DNA of 64,000 bases from Flammula alnicola (lineage: Eukaryota; Basidiomycota; Agaricomycetes; Agaricales; Strophariaceae), in NCBI GenBank assembly GCA_015499995.1, contig JADNRV010000026.1, positions 186,001-250,000 on the forward strand, in the 5' to 3' direction. Position 1 is the stretch's first letter. The number at the start of each line of letters is the position of its first letter. The notes below the pieces were generated by a model. The model was not told the DNA's origin, searched no databases, and worked only from the letters and a program-made list of their open reading frames with translations. This document shows, one piece after another, positions 35,801 through 48,383 of the stretch. The position numbers and the translations under genes were made by a program.

Positions 35801-38800
35801 TGATCGCCTGAATGGGCACAGATATGATATCCCACTTGCGCACGGGAATGCTCCACCGTCTCCTGCCCTTCTCGTCAACGTAGCCCGATTCGACCATCGG
35901 TCCTCCACCTCCAACTCCAACTCCGACGCCACCGTTTTGCAGCGGTATCTCATCCTCATCGCGCATGCACACCCGCATCGTATTCGTCACCGGCGCATGC
36001 ACCCGCAGACTCTCGCGCACCACCCAGTCGAGGTACTCGCATCTCGCGACGCGCTCTGTCAGGTCTTCCTGCTCCACGGCGGACGACGCCGCAGCCGCAG
36101 CCGCAGCCGCCTCAGTTTCGATGCTCCTAAGTGCCTCCCTCAGCCGATCCTGCACGCGGACATCCTTTGCAAGCGCATATAGACACCACGTCAGCGCAGA
36201 CGACGTTGTCTCGTGCCCCGCCGCGAGGAACGTCGAGATTTGGCACAGGACTTCCTCCACGGACATCCGCTGCGCCGGCACAGACGACATGTTTGATTGG
36301 ACTGTGCAGGTGGATTGAGTGACAAGATATTGACAAATTTACACAACGCACCAAGGACACTTAAGATATCCCGTCCTTGGTTCGCACTTTGCGATGTGGA
36401 ACTCCGAGGCGAGGCATTGGCCTTCGATTTTGATTTCGAATTTGACTTGAAATCTTCAAGTTGGCCAAGTCGTTGTTCCTCCAAAGCCGCCTGGCGCCTC
36501 TCCTCGATGAGTGCGAGTCCTATCCGACGCATCGTTGCCTGCGCTTGCACCATAGTGGCGCTGTTTCTTCGCTATAACGCAGAAGAGGTTAGCATGTGCT
36601 TTAGCGGCTTGTAGTAGTAACAATGCATCGCGATGCAAAAAGCCAACACGAAGAAAAGAAGGATAAGAGAGAAAAAAGAGGAAAAAGAAAATAGCACATC
36701 TATATACCCGGTAAGGACACCGATGCCATTCACGCACGCGTCCGAGGACTGACAAGCGGCGTTGACAGCACCTCATTTCGCTTGACAGATACCCCGACCC
36801 AAACCACCATGAAACGCGATTTGCGCTGTCTCGGAGTCCTTCGTCGACAGCGGTAAGTCATTTAATAAACCGGAACCCCCGACATATCGTTAAATGTATA
36901 ACGGAGAGTCGACGGAGATGGAGGCATGTGCGCGCACGGACACGGAAGCAAATGCGCATTGCGCCGCACTGCACGCTAAGCGGTGGAAGAAATGCCTCCG
37001 TGCTCCCACAACGAAATTTTTCAAAAGCAAGACGAGGAAGGAGAAGTGGAAAGCCCCCAAGCCTGAACGCAGAACGCAACAGCGCACGATACGGCCTAAC
37101 CCCCTCTGTCATGTCATGCATGGCCCCGCTGGTGGGCTTTTGGGGCTCCGGCAATCCACGTCCTCGCTCCTCCGCACCGATAGCACCGTCGATCAACCTA
37201 TCCATCCATGCACCCGTCACCCATCCAACCATCCCTCGACATCGACATCGATCATCATCATTAGTGCATATGCGCATCCCTTAAGCCTAGCGCACCCCGG
37301 ACCTGCCACTAACACCGACGTCACCGGTCACCCACCACGCGCCGGCGCATCACAGTACTCGTTCAAGAAAGGCTAATTGCCTCTTGCGTCTTCCGTCGGT
37401 GACAAGTAGGCCGCCGGCGAAATATGTCAGATTCTCGACGATGCAACGATGCAACGCGATCGACGGAGATGTCTTTTTGACATATGCAATAGAGTATATG
37501 GGCCAGCCCAAGGCGGCGGCCGTAAATGGGGTGTGGAGGCTGTCATCCCTCGGGCCTCTCGCTCCCCACCCTGCACGCATGCAGCCTGGACTCTGCGCGA
37601 TAGAGAGTCGCCGACGCTCGGCTGAGCTGTCTGTTCGCCTGCCTGCCTGCATGTCCGTCCGTCCCGTCTGTTGGTTGGTTGGATGCCCCAGTACCAACCC
37701 GATGTGGATGTGTGTTGTGTGTGCCACAAGCCCAACAAATCCAAAAACCCAAAAACCCGAAAAACGAAGACGACGACGACGACGACGGACTTGGTGGCGG
37801 CAAAAACCCAACCGCGAAGACCGACGGAGATGTACGGATGTCGTTTGGCAGACATACACATTGTACTTACGGCCAACCAAAACCCCATATATGGATGTCG
37901 GGCCGCCCACACCCCAGGCCCCTCACATCCACCGTGCAACCCGACTCCGCATCTCCGTAGCCCAACCAATCAGAGCCAAAATCAAAATCCTGATGAACAC
38001 AACGGCAACGGCAACGAAGCAAAGACCCAACCGCGAATACTGTACGAGTGTCATCATCCTCGGCCGCACCAAATGGGAAATTCGAACACCCAATCGATGC
38101 CAAAACCAAAAAAATCAAAGCCGACGACGGCAAAAACTCAACCGCGAATACGAACGAGTAGCGCTCAGCACCACCATCACCATCCTCAACCATACTAAAT
38201 ATAATTCATTCGAACGCCTAACCAACGGGCAAAGCGGACAAGGACCTGAAAAACGCCGGAGGCCAAAACCCCGAGGACGCCTCCGAATTGCCCGAAGCAA
38301 GCCCTGCAGGGCGATTGAAACCACGCAGAAAGAAATGACCAAAAGGCGCTCGTCGGATGAAACGCACGCACAAGAAAGCAACACCGCGCCAGACCGCAAA
38401 AAGAAGGCAAAGTGAAAATCCACGAATTAAAAATAAAACGCAATGAAGCGAAAGGGAAAACGCAAAGGAGAAAGAAGCCAAGCACAAGGCAAAAGAAAGA
38501 AAAAAGAAAGCAGCAAAGACTCACGAATCGCCTGAGAAAGGGAAACCAGACCTGAAGGATGGTCATGACGCGGAACTTACGCGCGGTGGAGAAGATGACG
38601 CTAAAGGCGCGGGCGAGCTCGTTGGTGTCGTCCGTCAGTGCGTTGAAGGCGTATCCGAAGCCTGTGTGGGGTACATAAGGTAAGTAAGAGTCGTCATCAC
38701 ATGAGTAATCTTACAGGGCGGAAAAGGGAAAGGGAATAATAATGCGAACAGTTCGATTGAACGCGCACCTGCAAGCCCAATAGTATCCAGCGTCGCACGG

Positions 38801-39833
38801 CCGAGCCATAGGAGCGCGTCGACGCGCGTGATCGCATGTTCCCGTCCTTCTTCCGAGTCTGCGTTGTTGTTGTCAGTTGTATTCCGGTTGTCAAGATCGA
38901 TTTGGGAGCGCCAGATGTCGCGAAGCTGGATAGTGGTGCGCAGTCCGTAGTAGTAGTAGCGATCACGCGTGAAATTTAAAAAAGAAAAAAAATGAGGGGA
39001 CGTAAATTGGTTAGGGTTACTTTTAGCCAAGCAGTTGAGAGTAGGCCGGAGTGGCGCACCTCGGTAGCTTTGTCCCAAAATATGGGTGTGAGGGATTTGA
39101 TGTGGGACGTGGAGAAGGCGGGTGTCTATTGGTAGAAACAGGGTTAGTTGCTTCGATGAAAATTCGAACTCGAAGGGTAAGTAGGGTTGGAAGAACGTCG
39201 ACGCAACCGGGAAGGTTTGAAAGGAACACAGACGCATCGGCATCGACACGGTGATCATGGTGATATCGGAGGTCGTCATCGTGTACGGCATACGTAATTA
39301 AGGGATGGAGGGTAGGTAAAAATAAAGATATGATAGATGGGGACGTACAAGGATTTTGCGCTGGGAGACATTGAAGGATAGATGGGAGTGTCAATTCAGA
39401 CGGGCGCGATAGATAGGATCGGTAGAAAAATAGAACGCACCTGACGCCTATGGTCCTCGCCCTCGACAGTGAGCAACCCATCATGGCCGGCAGCCATACT
39501 GGCGAGACTGTCTCTCACAAAGTCAGGTTTCGGGTAGTCGTAGGCGCTGCCGAGGATGTGGGCAACAGCGACGGGGTCGGTGGTCATGAGGCGGCAGCCG
39601 CCAATGAATCCGCGGTATACAAAGGAGTTGCCATAGCGCTTGACCCAGTTGGCGATGAGGTTGTTGTTCTCCTGGTCGTGCATTTCCTCGAGGTTGCCCA
39701 TGAAGAAGGACGGGGAGGGCGGGCCGGGGAGGTGGCGGAGGGGGGACCTGCGCTGCCGGAAGAGGAGGAGGAGAAAGGAATGGAGGAATGCCAGGAGAAG
39801 GAGGGCTGCCATGAACACATAGAGGAGGGCCAT
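32894..39833 (-). CDS. Cytochrome P450 monooxygenase, ten exons with very long introns
   Basis: An N-terminal membrane anchor ([20 protein letters not shown]) precedes the proline hinge [14 protein letters not shown]. Exons by coordinate (minus strand): 39833-39441, 39360-39349 (12 nt, RKIL), 39125-39060, 38925-38769, 38661-38525, 36571-36352, 36301-35758, 35029-34895, 33469-33389 and 33050-32894. They join in frame to 633 residues. Hallmarks are helix [16 protein letters not shown], the ExxR motif in [21 protein letters not shown], and a haem-ligand region [16 protein letters not shown] poly-Ala run and a GVGVGGGG stretch lengthen the J-K and later region beyond the usual 500-550 residues. 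Residue -7 to the haem Cys is Pro instead of the usual Phe. It is ER-bound and oxidises an unknown substrate; the C-terminal block [19 protein letters not shown] is typical of one agaricomycete P450 group. Introns take up about 5 kb of the 6.9 kb. Confidence 0.9.
36572..38524 (-). other. 1,953-nt intron 5 of the P450 gene
   Basis: The flanking coding ends read FPFLRRF (donor GTGAGT) and [18 protein letters not shown] (acceptor TATAG), which are contiguous in this P450 family, so everything between is intronic. It contains CCAA/CAAAACC-rich low-complexity sequence, a GAC repeat near 37770, and three copies of a GGCAAAAACCCAACCGCGAA-like motif. The 343-codon plus-strand ORF at 37384-38415 has the biased composition of low-complexity DNA, and I do not treat it as a gene. 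Confidence 0.8.
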
Positions 39834-39932
39834 GGCGAGAGGGAGAGAAAGAAAGGCATTTGCATTGGCAGATAACTTGAGTCAACGACCGAGCAGACCG
39901 ATGGCTAATTACAGCCAAATGTCAAATTTCAA
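39834..39932. promoter_or_regulatory. 99-bp divergent promoter region, P450 / METTL25-like gene
   Basis: The two start codons point away from each other and are separated by only 99 bp, so both core promoters and 5' UTRs must share or overlap this stretch. I see no clear TATA box. Confidence 0.55.
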
Positions 39933-41710
39933 ATGTTCTACCCCGACGTGTCCGACCTCTCCCATGCTTTCCTCAATCACCCATTCACCCAAGCCATCCT
40001 CCGCACCCACCCAAACACACACGCACTCCGCCCCCTTCTCAATATCCCATCCATCTCTTGGCTTTCCCTCGTCCGGGCATATCTGTCCGAGGCCGACGTC
40101 CCCCAGGAAATCCCACAAGATATCCAGCAGTTCATCACCACCATCCGCACTCTCCAGCTCCCCCGTCCACCGATCGCCCTCAATGTCCTCGCCCTCCCCT
40201 CCGAGCACGGCATGTCGCCCAAAAAATCACACGAAGTCGCGCGAATGGCCACCTATACCGTCCACCTCGTGCGCGCCAACGCCCTCCCCGAACACGCCCT
40301 CCGCATCGTAGACGTCGGCGCCGGCCAGGGCTACCTCACCCGCGCACTCAAGTCCCACCTCCCCCACGCCCACATCCTCGCCCTCGATGCCGACGAGCAG
40401 CAGACCCTCGGCGCCCAGCGCTGGGAGCGTCGTCTCCTTCCACATGCCGACCCGCCCATCGCCCATCGCACTATCCTCATCTCTCCCGGCGCATTGTTGC
40501 ATACCCTCGATGATTGGGTGGGAGAGTCGGATCGACCGGTCCCTGTGGTCTTCGTTGCACTCCATGCTTGCGGATCCTTAACGCCTGATGTCCTCCGTGT
40601 GTTCGTCGCATCCACAACATCGCCCAGGGCAGGCTGGTACCCTGCAGCCGTCGTCGCTGTCGGATGTTGCTACAATCTCATGAATCCATCAGGTCCGTTT
40701 ACAAATATGCTACATATCTCTTTCATTACTAACTGACGCTACCAGATTTCCCACTATCCTCCACCCACATCAACAACCCCCACCCACTGGACCTCCCGAC
40801 ATCCGCATTCCACCTCGCAGCCCAGATCCCCTCTACATGGCTCCTGCCCTCATCGACCTCATCGCCCCCAACACCACACCCCGCCGTCGCACTCGCAGTC
40901 CGCAAAGTCACCTGGCGCGCCCTCCTCGAACGCGCCCTGCAAACCGCCGCCCCCGCGGCGCCTCCTTCACAACCCGAAACGCAAACTTTATCATCATCAT
41001 CATCACCACCCCAACCCAACAAACCCAACAAATCCAAATCAGCCACCGTCCCCGCGCGCTGGCCCCGCCGTCCAGAGATGTGGGCCCAGGACACCTCCGC
41101 CTCCTCTTCCTCGTCTGCATCCGAGTCTTCTCCCACCCCAACCATCCAAGAACCCGCCCCCACCACCACCACCACGGGCACAGGCCATACCCCCTCCCTC
41201 CTCCGCCTCGGCCGCCTCCGCGACTCCGCCTACGCGTCCTGGCCCACCTTCCTCCGCGTCGCGGGCGAGCGCATGGGCGTGGTCTTTGATGATGTGTTTG
41301 ACGATGGGGTCCTTGACCCCCACCACCGCCGCCGCCGCTGCGCCGAGGACGACGACGACGAGGAGGAGGAGGAGGAGGAGGAGGAGTTGAAGTTGGAGTT
41401 GAAGCTAGAGTTGAAGCTGGAAAGACAGCTCGAGGTCCTGCACGTCCTGCGGTGCCTCGTCGGCCCGGTCGTGGAGAGTGTGGTTTTGCGCGATCGGGTG
41501 GGGTGGGTGCGGGAGGCGCTGGCGCTGCGCGAGGGGTGCCGTGCGGGTGCGGGTGCGGGTGGTGGGTTGGAGGAGGTGGTGGTGGAGGGGGAGGGGGAGG
41601 AGGGGGGTGGGAGGCTATGCGTCGAGCTTGTGAATTTGTTTGACCAGGCGACGGGTAGTGGGAGGAACGTGGCTATCGTCGTCGCGCCTGTGATGCCTGC
41701 GCTGCCTTGA
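39933..41710 (+). CDS. METTL25/RRNAD1-like methyltransferase-domain protein
   Basis: A first exon of about 250 codons starts MFYPDVSDLSHAFLNHPFTQ. It contains MSPKKSHEVARM, the lead-in to this family's SAM site, then RIVDVGAGQGYLTRALKSHL (motif I), ILALDADEQQT, and FVALHACGSLTPDVLRVF with VVAVGCCYNLMNPSG. One intron at about 40693-40745 joins NPSG to DFPLSSTHINN. The second exon holds FHLAAQIPSTW and VTWRALLERALQTA, then a long low-complexity Ser/Pro/Thr insertion, RRPEMW, and an acidic run followed by alternating ELKLELKLELKLE, before the end at 41708-41710. Relatives include METTL25 and RRNAD1 (putative rRNA/arginine methyltransferases); the substrate here is unknown. Its start is only 99 bp from that of the P450. 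Confidence 0.82.
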
Positions 41711-44700
41711 CGCGGCGGCGCATAGCTATTTTTTTTTTTCCTGTTGGAACCTTAGGACTCCTCGATATCCGTAGTATACTCAAAAATAAAAAGCATTTTT
41801 CAAAACGTTACCAGCAGGCTCAACTGCCCACAGTTTTCGAACTTTGAACCAAGTCTTTCGGCTCTAACGATAGATAGACTCGACGCCAGTCTCCTTGGGG
41901 TGCAGAAAGGGATCCCGAACAACGAGCAACCAAAAGAAAATTGGTAGCTAACTCCTAGGCACTTTTTTTATTTTCTCCATTTTCTACCTTCCCGCGCTAC
42001 CATAACGCAGGTGACGAACCTACTCTAACGACAACCACTAAATATCGAACTGTCCAGTGAACGGCGCTCAGCGTGCTAAAAATAGATTCGTAAACCTTGG
42101 AAGCGTCCGCAGCCTTGCCGCAGCAGGATATTTCCTTGAACTGAAAAAAAAAGGTTGGCTAGTCCAGGCGTTACATGCCGAAAACTGTTTGATGGTTTTA
42201 GTAACTTAGTGGTCAGGTTCAAAGAGGAAGAGGAAGAGAAAGGCTCCGTTGGGGCCTCAGTAAAAAGAAAACGGGCACTTCGAATTTCCGGTCAGCCCAA
42301 TAGGAACAGGCGACGGACAAGTCGTAAGTCCTGTTGTTTGTACTTTCTATGTATACTCGTAAGATTGGCTCTTACCGATAGAGCCGATAAATTGACTGCG
42401 CACGAGGGTATTTGCTGATCAGCAGCCTGGACAAGTCTGGGCATAATATGTTTTAAGTTTCCACCTTGCAAGCTTCAATCTGAATTCCTGAACTCTCACT
42501 GCGCACGGACGAGTCGTCTTGGAGTGATTAAAGAAGAAGGGTCGGCACGAAGATAGACGTGCACTACTTCAACTTGTATTTATGCACTGGTAGATTCTAG
42601 AGCGCTCTGTGGTCGATGGACTGAGAGTACGAAAGAACCGAATGCGACTTGCAAGTTGCGAGCCTTGTGAATCATTGCTGGCCGCAGTGAACTTCCATCT
42701 TCTATCAATTGCGGTATTGAGACTGCGGAAGACTCCAGTCCCTGTTGGCGCAGTCTAGAAATTTGGAAATTGGAACACAAGTATGATAAGTACCGGCGGT
42801 ATGATAATACCTGATAATACCGTCCGATGATAGTAGTCGAGACTCAAAATCCTCGCACGACGATTGGATCCCAGGAATGCGGGCCGGTCCCACCGCTGGG
42901 CGCCGAGCACTGATCCTTTCCCTTCCTTCAAGTTTTGCGGTGTTATCTTTCTTTGACCTTGACAAAGCTGTGGAAGACATACGGATTGCAAAACTCCTAA
43001 CGACGGACGCCTTGCTTTGAATTTGGCTCCGGCGTCCAAACTCGGCCGACACTTACCGCGGACCGTGACGAGAACCCCGGAGAACTACGAAGACGCGGAA
43101 AGACATTTCGGATTGATAAACGCCAACGTGCGAGCGGAACGGTATACTAGACGAGTTGAAAGGACAGCGACAGCGAATCCTGGAGGTGATGACAACTTGA
43201 AAGATGATCGACAAACCGATAACGACAGTGATAGACGCCAGTGCTGTGGATCTTCCTCGAGCTCGATCAGCGAACGGTTTGCGCCAGGTGAAGCCATGCT
43301 GGCACATGCCACCCAAGTCGAGTTGCAATGAACTAACTAACCCATCTTATCTCTAGAATATGTTTCATGGGATTCAACTTCAACATTTGACTGCGAAGGA
43401 CTTCTAATGTCTATTTCTTTTTGGTTCAGAAATTTGAAAGAAAGAAATTGGTTCAGAAGGACCACTGCTCCACCTCCGACTCCTAATGCGTTGGCCGATC
43501 GATTTTGCAGCCAATAGCGAACTGGCAACAGGCGCTCATCTGAGAGCTTTCGAACCCCGACAGTCAGACTTGGGCGCTTGAGCGTCAATCTTTGGCTTCC
43601 AAGAGGTCACTCAAGTGTCTTCTCGCCTGTGTCTGAATTTTTTTCGAACCCGCAGAGCTTGTGGGGCGGTCATAAAGCATCAGGGTAATTGTTCTCCACG
43701 CCCTCTTACCAATCCGTTTCGAGAATTGGCCTCACGGAGATCTTGTGGGTTGGAACTTGGTGGATGTTATGCAATTTGAGCAAGTAAATAAACGCAACCT
43801 TAGACTGCTAAAGTATAGTTGTGCGAGCGCTGTTGTACTGATTAAATCCATCCTATGACCTTCCGGAGTATCAAGACTAGGCTTCCTTATCTGACAATAG
43901 TCTTGCCACCAATGGAGCTTCCAAAATTCTCTTTTACCGTCGAATTTGAATTACGATACTACTAAGTAGTCGAATGTCGAACGCCCGAGCGGTCTAGATG
44001 GCTCGCAAGTCAAGGGTTGGAGCTCTGGAGGGTCTTCCTGCTTCCAGAAGTTCTTTATTTTGATATCGCTTGGAATTCCTGCCAGTGCCAGTGGGTTCAG
44101 GGTTTTGAGGAATCTGAAGGTCACCAGGTGTGTTTTTCAATGGTCAAGTTCCGCTGGAGACTATATGAGGTAGCTCTTTGACTGGATGATTGACAACGTG
44201 TATTTTAGACTGCTTTTGTCAGTATGACTGAATATCGGCCGCAAGAGGGAGACCTGGAACGGACCGCCTTGCCAGGATCCAACGGCAAGTAGCGAGTACA
44301 CTTCTACCAGCATATATTTCCAGACTGTTAAGCTGGTGTCACGGAGATAAGGAAGTGCAAAGCAAGGGTACTATACCTATTATGTGGGACGGGTACTACA
44401 CGACGAATAGGGCACCTAAGTATGTGCCAAACCCCATATGTGTCGTCATGACATGGATTGTCAACATGTCAATGTCGATGTGCCTTCTCCGAGTGTCCGA
44501 CCATGTCGCATTCCGTTTCCGATCAATTACTCCTAGGCTAGCCTATACTTGTGCTGACGTTTGATTTTGACTATAATGAAAGCAATACTTCCCTACTACG
44601 GTTCATCATTGCTTTTATTTTGAGGTCAATTCTAACTCATGTTTTAAAAGACCGACGGGTCCAAACAGCGCTTCTTCCCTCAGAACTAAAAATTCGTAAT

Positions 44701-47700
44701 CGCTTCAGTGTATTTGCTCCATTTGTCCGGAATTTTTCTAACCGCGTTGAGCTGGATCAACGGGAAGAATGGTGACTCGTTGGTGACTCGAGTTGGGTTG
44801 GTCTTTAATGAAACTCCTCCATTAATCTTGGTTTGCGCTCTTGATTCCGACTGTTTATTATCTATTAACTACGGTCCCGACTCCACCCTCTTGGCGTGGA
44901 ATGTTAGAAACATGGAATCCATGTCATTATAATCTAATCGCTGTCCCAAAGCCTCTGTTCAACCCGCCAGACCCAAGTATTGAAGTAACCCAAGCCACCT
45001 CGTCCTCCGTACACCTTCCAAGCCAATAACTGCATGGAAGCTCTCAACGCAGAATTCCGAAGCAGTAGAAAATTCAGAGCAGTCGCACGTTAGTAAGATT
45101 CCAGAAAACTATGGAGATAGTTCGTGTTTCCATGATTCTATGGTATAATCCACCGTGTGATACCACCCCGGTATGAAGCTATAATGAATTCTATTCAAAC
45201 TACATCCCTGGAACCCGGTCAGGCTACTTTCTGCAGGTTTAATATATCGCTCCGAGTCGTGACTCTTCTACAAATTCTTTGTCAAGTGCTACATATTTGC
45301 CTGCAGTCTCAGAGGTCCAAGCAATAAATGAGTTTTGGCCGGACGTCCTTTTCCTCGCTATCGCAAGTATTTATTGCAGTAGACTTCTATTCGGTTGTCC
45401 TGCTTAAAATTTTGTTAGACACTTGTGAAAGAGACTGACACGTTCAGGAGGCGTGTTGTATGAATTGGTCGGTCGTCTTAGAGTTTTCTCTGTCAAAAAT
45501 CATTGACAAAATCTTGAGAGGTGAGTAAAATAACGAGTACAAATCTCAGCTCGGAAACGCAGAAATGCTTCTATTTAGCCCAGTGACGCTAACCGGGGCC
45601 GAGAGACTGTACAATTTCATACACTCCAAATCGGAGAATTGCGAAAGATATCTCGGATTCTACATGTATTCCCGATAATCCTCCTCGCTATAGAGCAACT
45701 AGTACCCCAGAAATTTCGGTAGAGCTTTCGCAACCTTCCAGACTGCCAGTGACTTGTAGATTTGGACAGATGATATTTTCCCCGACACATAACTCAGCTG
45801 ACCAGTACAATCACGAAAATAACATAGAGTCCAGATACGATGCCACAGCCACAGAGTAAAGCGAATACTGTGGTTCATGAGAACGAAAAAAATGGGGATG
45901 GTACTAGGCAGTAACTTTGAGTCTGGAGGACTGTACAGAACCGCACCCTACTATTGCGGGCGCGAGACTCGGAATCCATGCGGAAAGGATCATCCAAGGC
46001 CAGGAAGCGCATGGTACGAATCTCGCTGAGGGAAACCCATCAGCTCGTTACGGCCTGGGAGACATAATACACTATGACTTGATACAAATCATATGTGTAG
46101 CACAATACTCGTCGTAGGTCCTGTCTATCGCGCTGCAACGATGACATTGAGATGGCGTAGATCAAGTTTCTACCTCGAGGCTCCTCGACAACCGCACTTG
46201 ACCCGCCATGCGCTTAAAAGTGTTGCCAATCATGTATTGCCAACGATCAGATGCCGAAGGCTGTGGCAGAGAGCGGTAAAACGGTGCCTACGAACGCCCC
46301 TTTGTGAGTCGATATCGTCGACGGCGTATCTTGCGATCACTATTTCGTGGTCGGATGTGCGCACATAAACATAATGGACCCGACCGTTCAGACGGCATCA
46401 AGTTAAAGATATTTTTGTGCACTGGAGGATTGCGGCAGACCCCAGTAAAACAATCCCCGGATGCATACCGAGGGTTTTCAGGCAGTCGTACCACGCAATT
46501 CGCAACAAGCTTTTGAATACTTTTGTTCACCACTGCATCAATTGCACCATCAAGATGTGGAGAGCGGTTAGAGAGGTCGCACAGCCTCTATGGGAAAGTT
46601 TATATGGAGGCCATATGAGGGAATGCGGTGAGATATCTACCAGCCAGTTCAAGCAAGAAACCGTTAGGGGTTCATCAAATCTCCTATAACTTCGCATGCA
46701 GAGACGGAAGGTAGGCTGGGTCAAGGCCATATCCAATGTATTGATGAAAACGCAGAATCCAATAAAAAGAAGTGTTCTCATAAATGATTATTGACTGAAG
46801 CCGAAGCTTCGAACGACGGGACGGTGCACAGTATAAGATCTCCTGCTTCGATAAGGAGATCTGGGCCAATCAAGGTTGACAGAATGTTTTGGTTTAGGTA
46901 GGGATTGGCAGAATGACACGAGACGGGGTGAGAGAAGATATCAGGCACAAAATCCCAAATGCGAGCGTTCCAGCAAACGTGGGCGGCGCCAGTGCGCGCA
47001 AAAGGCGTATAAACCAGTTCGGAGAGCAAGTGAACAGCGTGGGCACACCGGATCGGCAATGAACCTATTCCATTAAGGGAAGTGAGCAGTGGGAGAGAAG
47101 AGCTTTGGGGATAGCACAAGGGGAAGAAGCAAAGAAGTTGATGGATGTGTAATGTTCAACGCCCAAATCCAAACACACGGAGCCAACAAGACTCGGCGTC
47201 TGGATGGGTTATCTCGGGCAAGCCACCTTTCTCCCCCAGTTCAGATGGAGAATTAATGCTCGCCAGACGGCGGGGGTGGGATCCGTATGGGCCGCGAAGG
47301 TAATGTGCCAACACCATAGGCCTCGATTATGCCAGACTATGGCGTGAAAGTCGAGGAAAGGCTTTGGCAGACATATTGCTAAGTCCGTTGACTTGGCTGG
47401 GCGATCGTCCATGAACGCATTCTCCTCCTGGGTCAATCGCGGTGATTTGACCTGTCGTGTTGAGCAGCCACCCTTCATCTTTTCATCTTCATGGCAAGTC
47501 AGCGGCCGGACTTATGGCGCGAAGAAATTCGTAAGCCGAAGTCGGAAAGGACCACGGTCCACCGACAGCAGAACAGCAACCGTCAAGTCAATAATCAAGG
47601 CAAATACCGAGATTGACTGTCCGGCAAGCGGCATGTATCTGCCCTCCCTCTCCCTTCGATATGAATTGAAGAGCTATAGAAATGAATATGACGCACCATC

Positions 47701-48383
47701 CTTTTCTTGGAATACAAGGAAAACGGGGCTCACAAAGTACCGATTCCAAGGGAATGATTCCATGAAGAGTGCATTCATGTACACATGTACAATTCATGAA
47801 ATAACTAACGATCAAAGTTAACTCTGATAATTGGTATATAGACCCAAAATAACATACCATGGTAGGGGATTTGTCCCAGGATAGTGCCTTCGTCCGCCGA
47901 GTGAGGGACTTCTATTCTTCACATTGACGTGCGAAGTGGATGCCCATAATAAGATGCATGACAAAGATTTGGTGGTCCATCTATCGAGATAGAGTTGATG
48001 CATGACAGGTATACAAAACGCCAATCCTTTCACGATGCGGTCAGGGTCAGATGATAATAAAAGTCCAATCATCCTCCCAAGGTCGAGTTGAAGCGCATGG
48101 GATCGAACCTCGCTTCCTGGCGGGGATCATCCAGGCCGGCCATTGTGCGGTCCAAGGCTAGCGAAAGGCGCGAATGGGCATGGTGTAGGAGAACAGATCA
48201 AGGAGAAGCAGGAACTCCGTTGTAATAGCGTAGATGTGCCTCAATAGACGAGGGAGAAAAGATAATTAAAACCATCACCTCCGCGGAGAAACCCATTGCA
48301 ATTATGGGGCATTCGGTCATTGTGGCTGAACGAGTGAATGATCATTGTAAACCCCATAGGTATGAACAAGGTTTCTCCTCGAT
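41711..48383. other. 6.7 kb gene-poor region
   Basis: The longest ORFs are only 60-142 codons, overlap on opposite strands and carry no motif that I recognise. One minus-strand piece (46527-46781, MRTLLFIGFCVFINTLDMAL) has a signal-peptide-like start but no identifiable continuation. A tRNA-Leu-like remnant is at about 43975. The composition is close to unique sequence rather than simple repeat, so it may be decayed genes or transposons. Confidence 0.5.
43975..44058 (+). pseudogene. Possible decayed tRNA-Leu-like sequence
   Basis: The string GCCCGAGCGGTCTAGATGGC resembles the D-arm (A box) of eukaryotic tRNA-Leu. It is followed by GTCAAGG, which could be a CAA anticodon loop, and by TCTGGAGGGTCTTCC, like a long variable arm. 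The T-arm should read GGTTCGANNCC, but here it is CAGAAGTTCTTTATT, so the B box and 3' acceptor are destroyed. If it is a tRNA relic it is not functional. The resemblance may be chance. Confidence 0.3.

Noticed and set aside
37384..38415. 343-codon plus-strand ORF inside the P450 locus
   Set aside because: It lies wholly in a P450 intron, is dominated by Lys/Arg/Pro/Thr from CA- and GAC-rich simple sequence, overlaps equally long ORFs on the other strand and has no domain.
46527..46781. Small secreted protein candidate beginning MRTLLFIGFCVF
   Set aside because: It overlaps a plus-strand ORF of similar length, has no clear splice partners and no cysteine pattern typical of effectors; one signal-like start is not enough.
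48060..48130. GGGATCGAACC string resembling a tRNA B box on the minus strand
   Set aside because: The adjacent sequence cannot form the T stem or acceptor stem, and no A box lies at the right distance.
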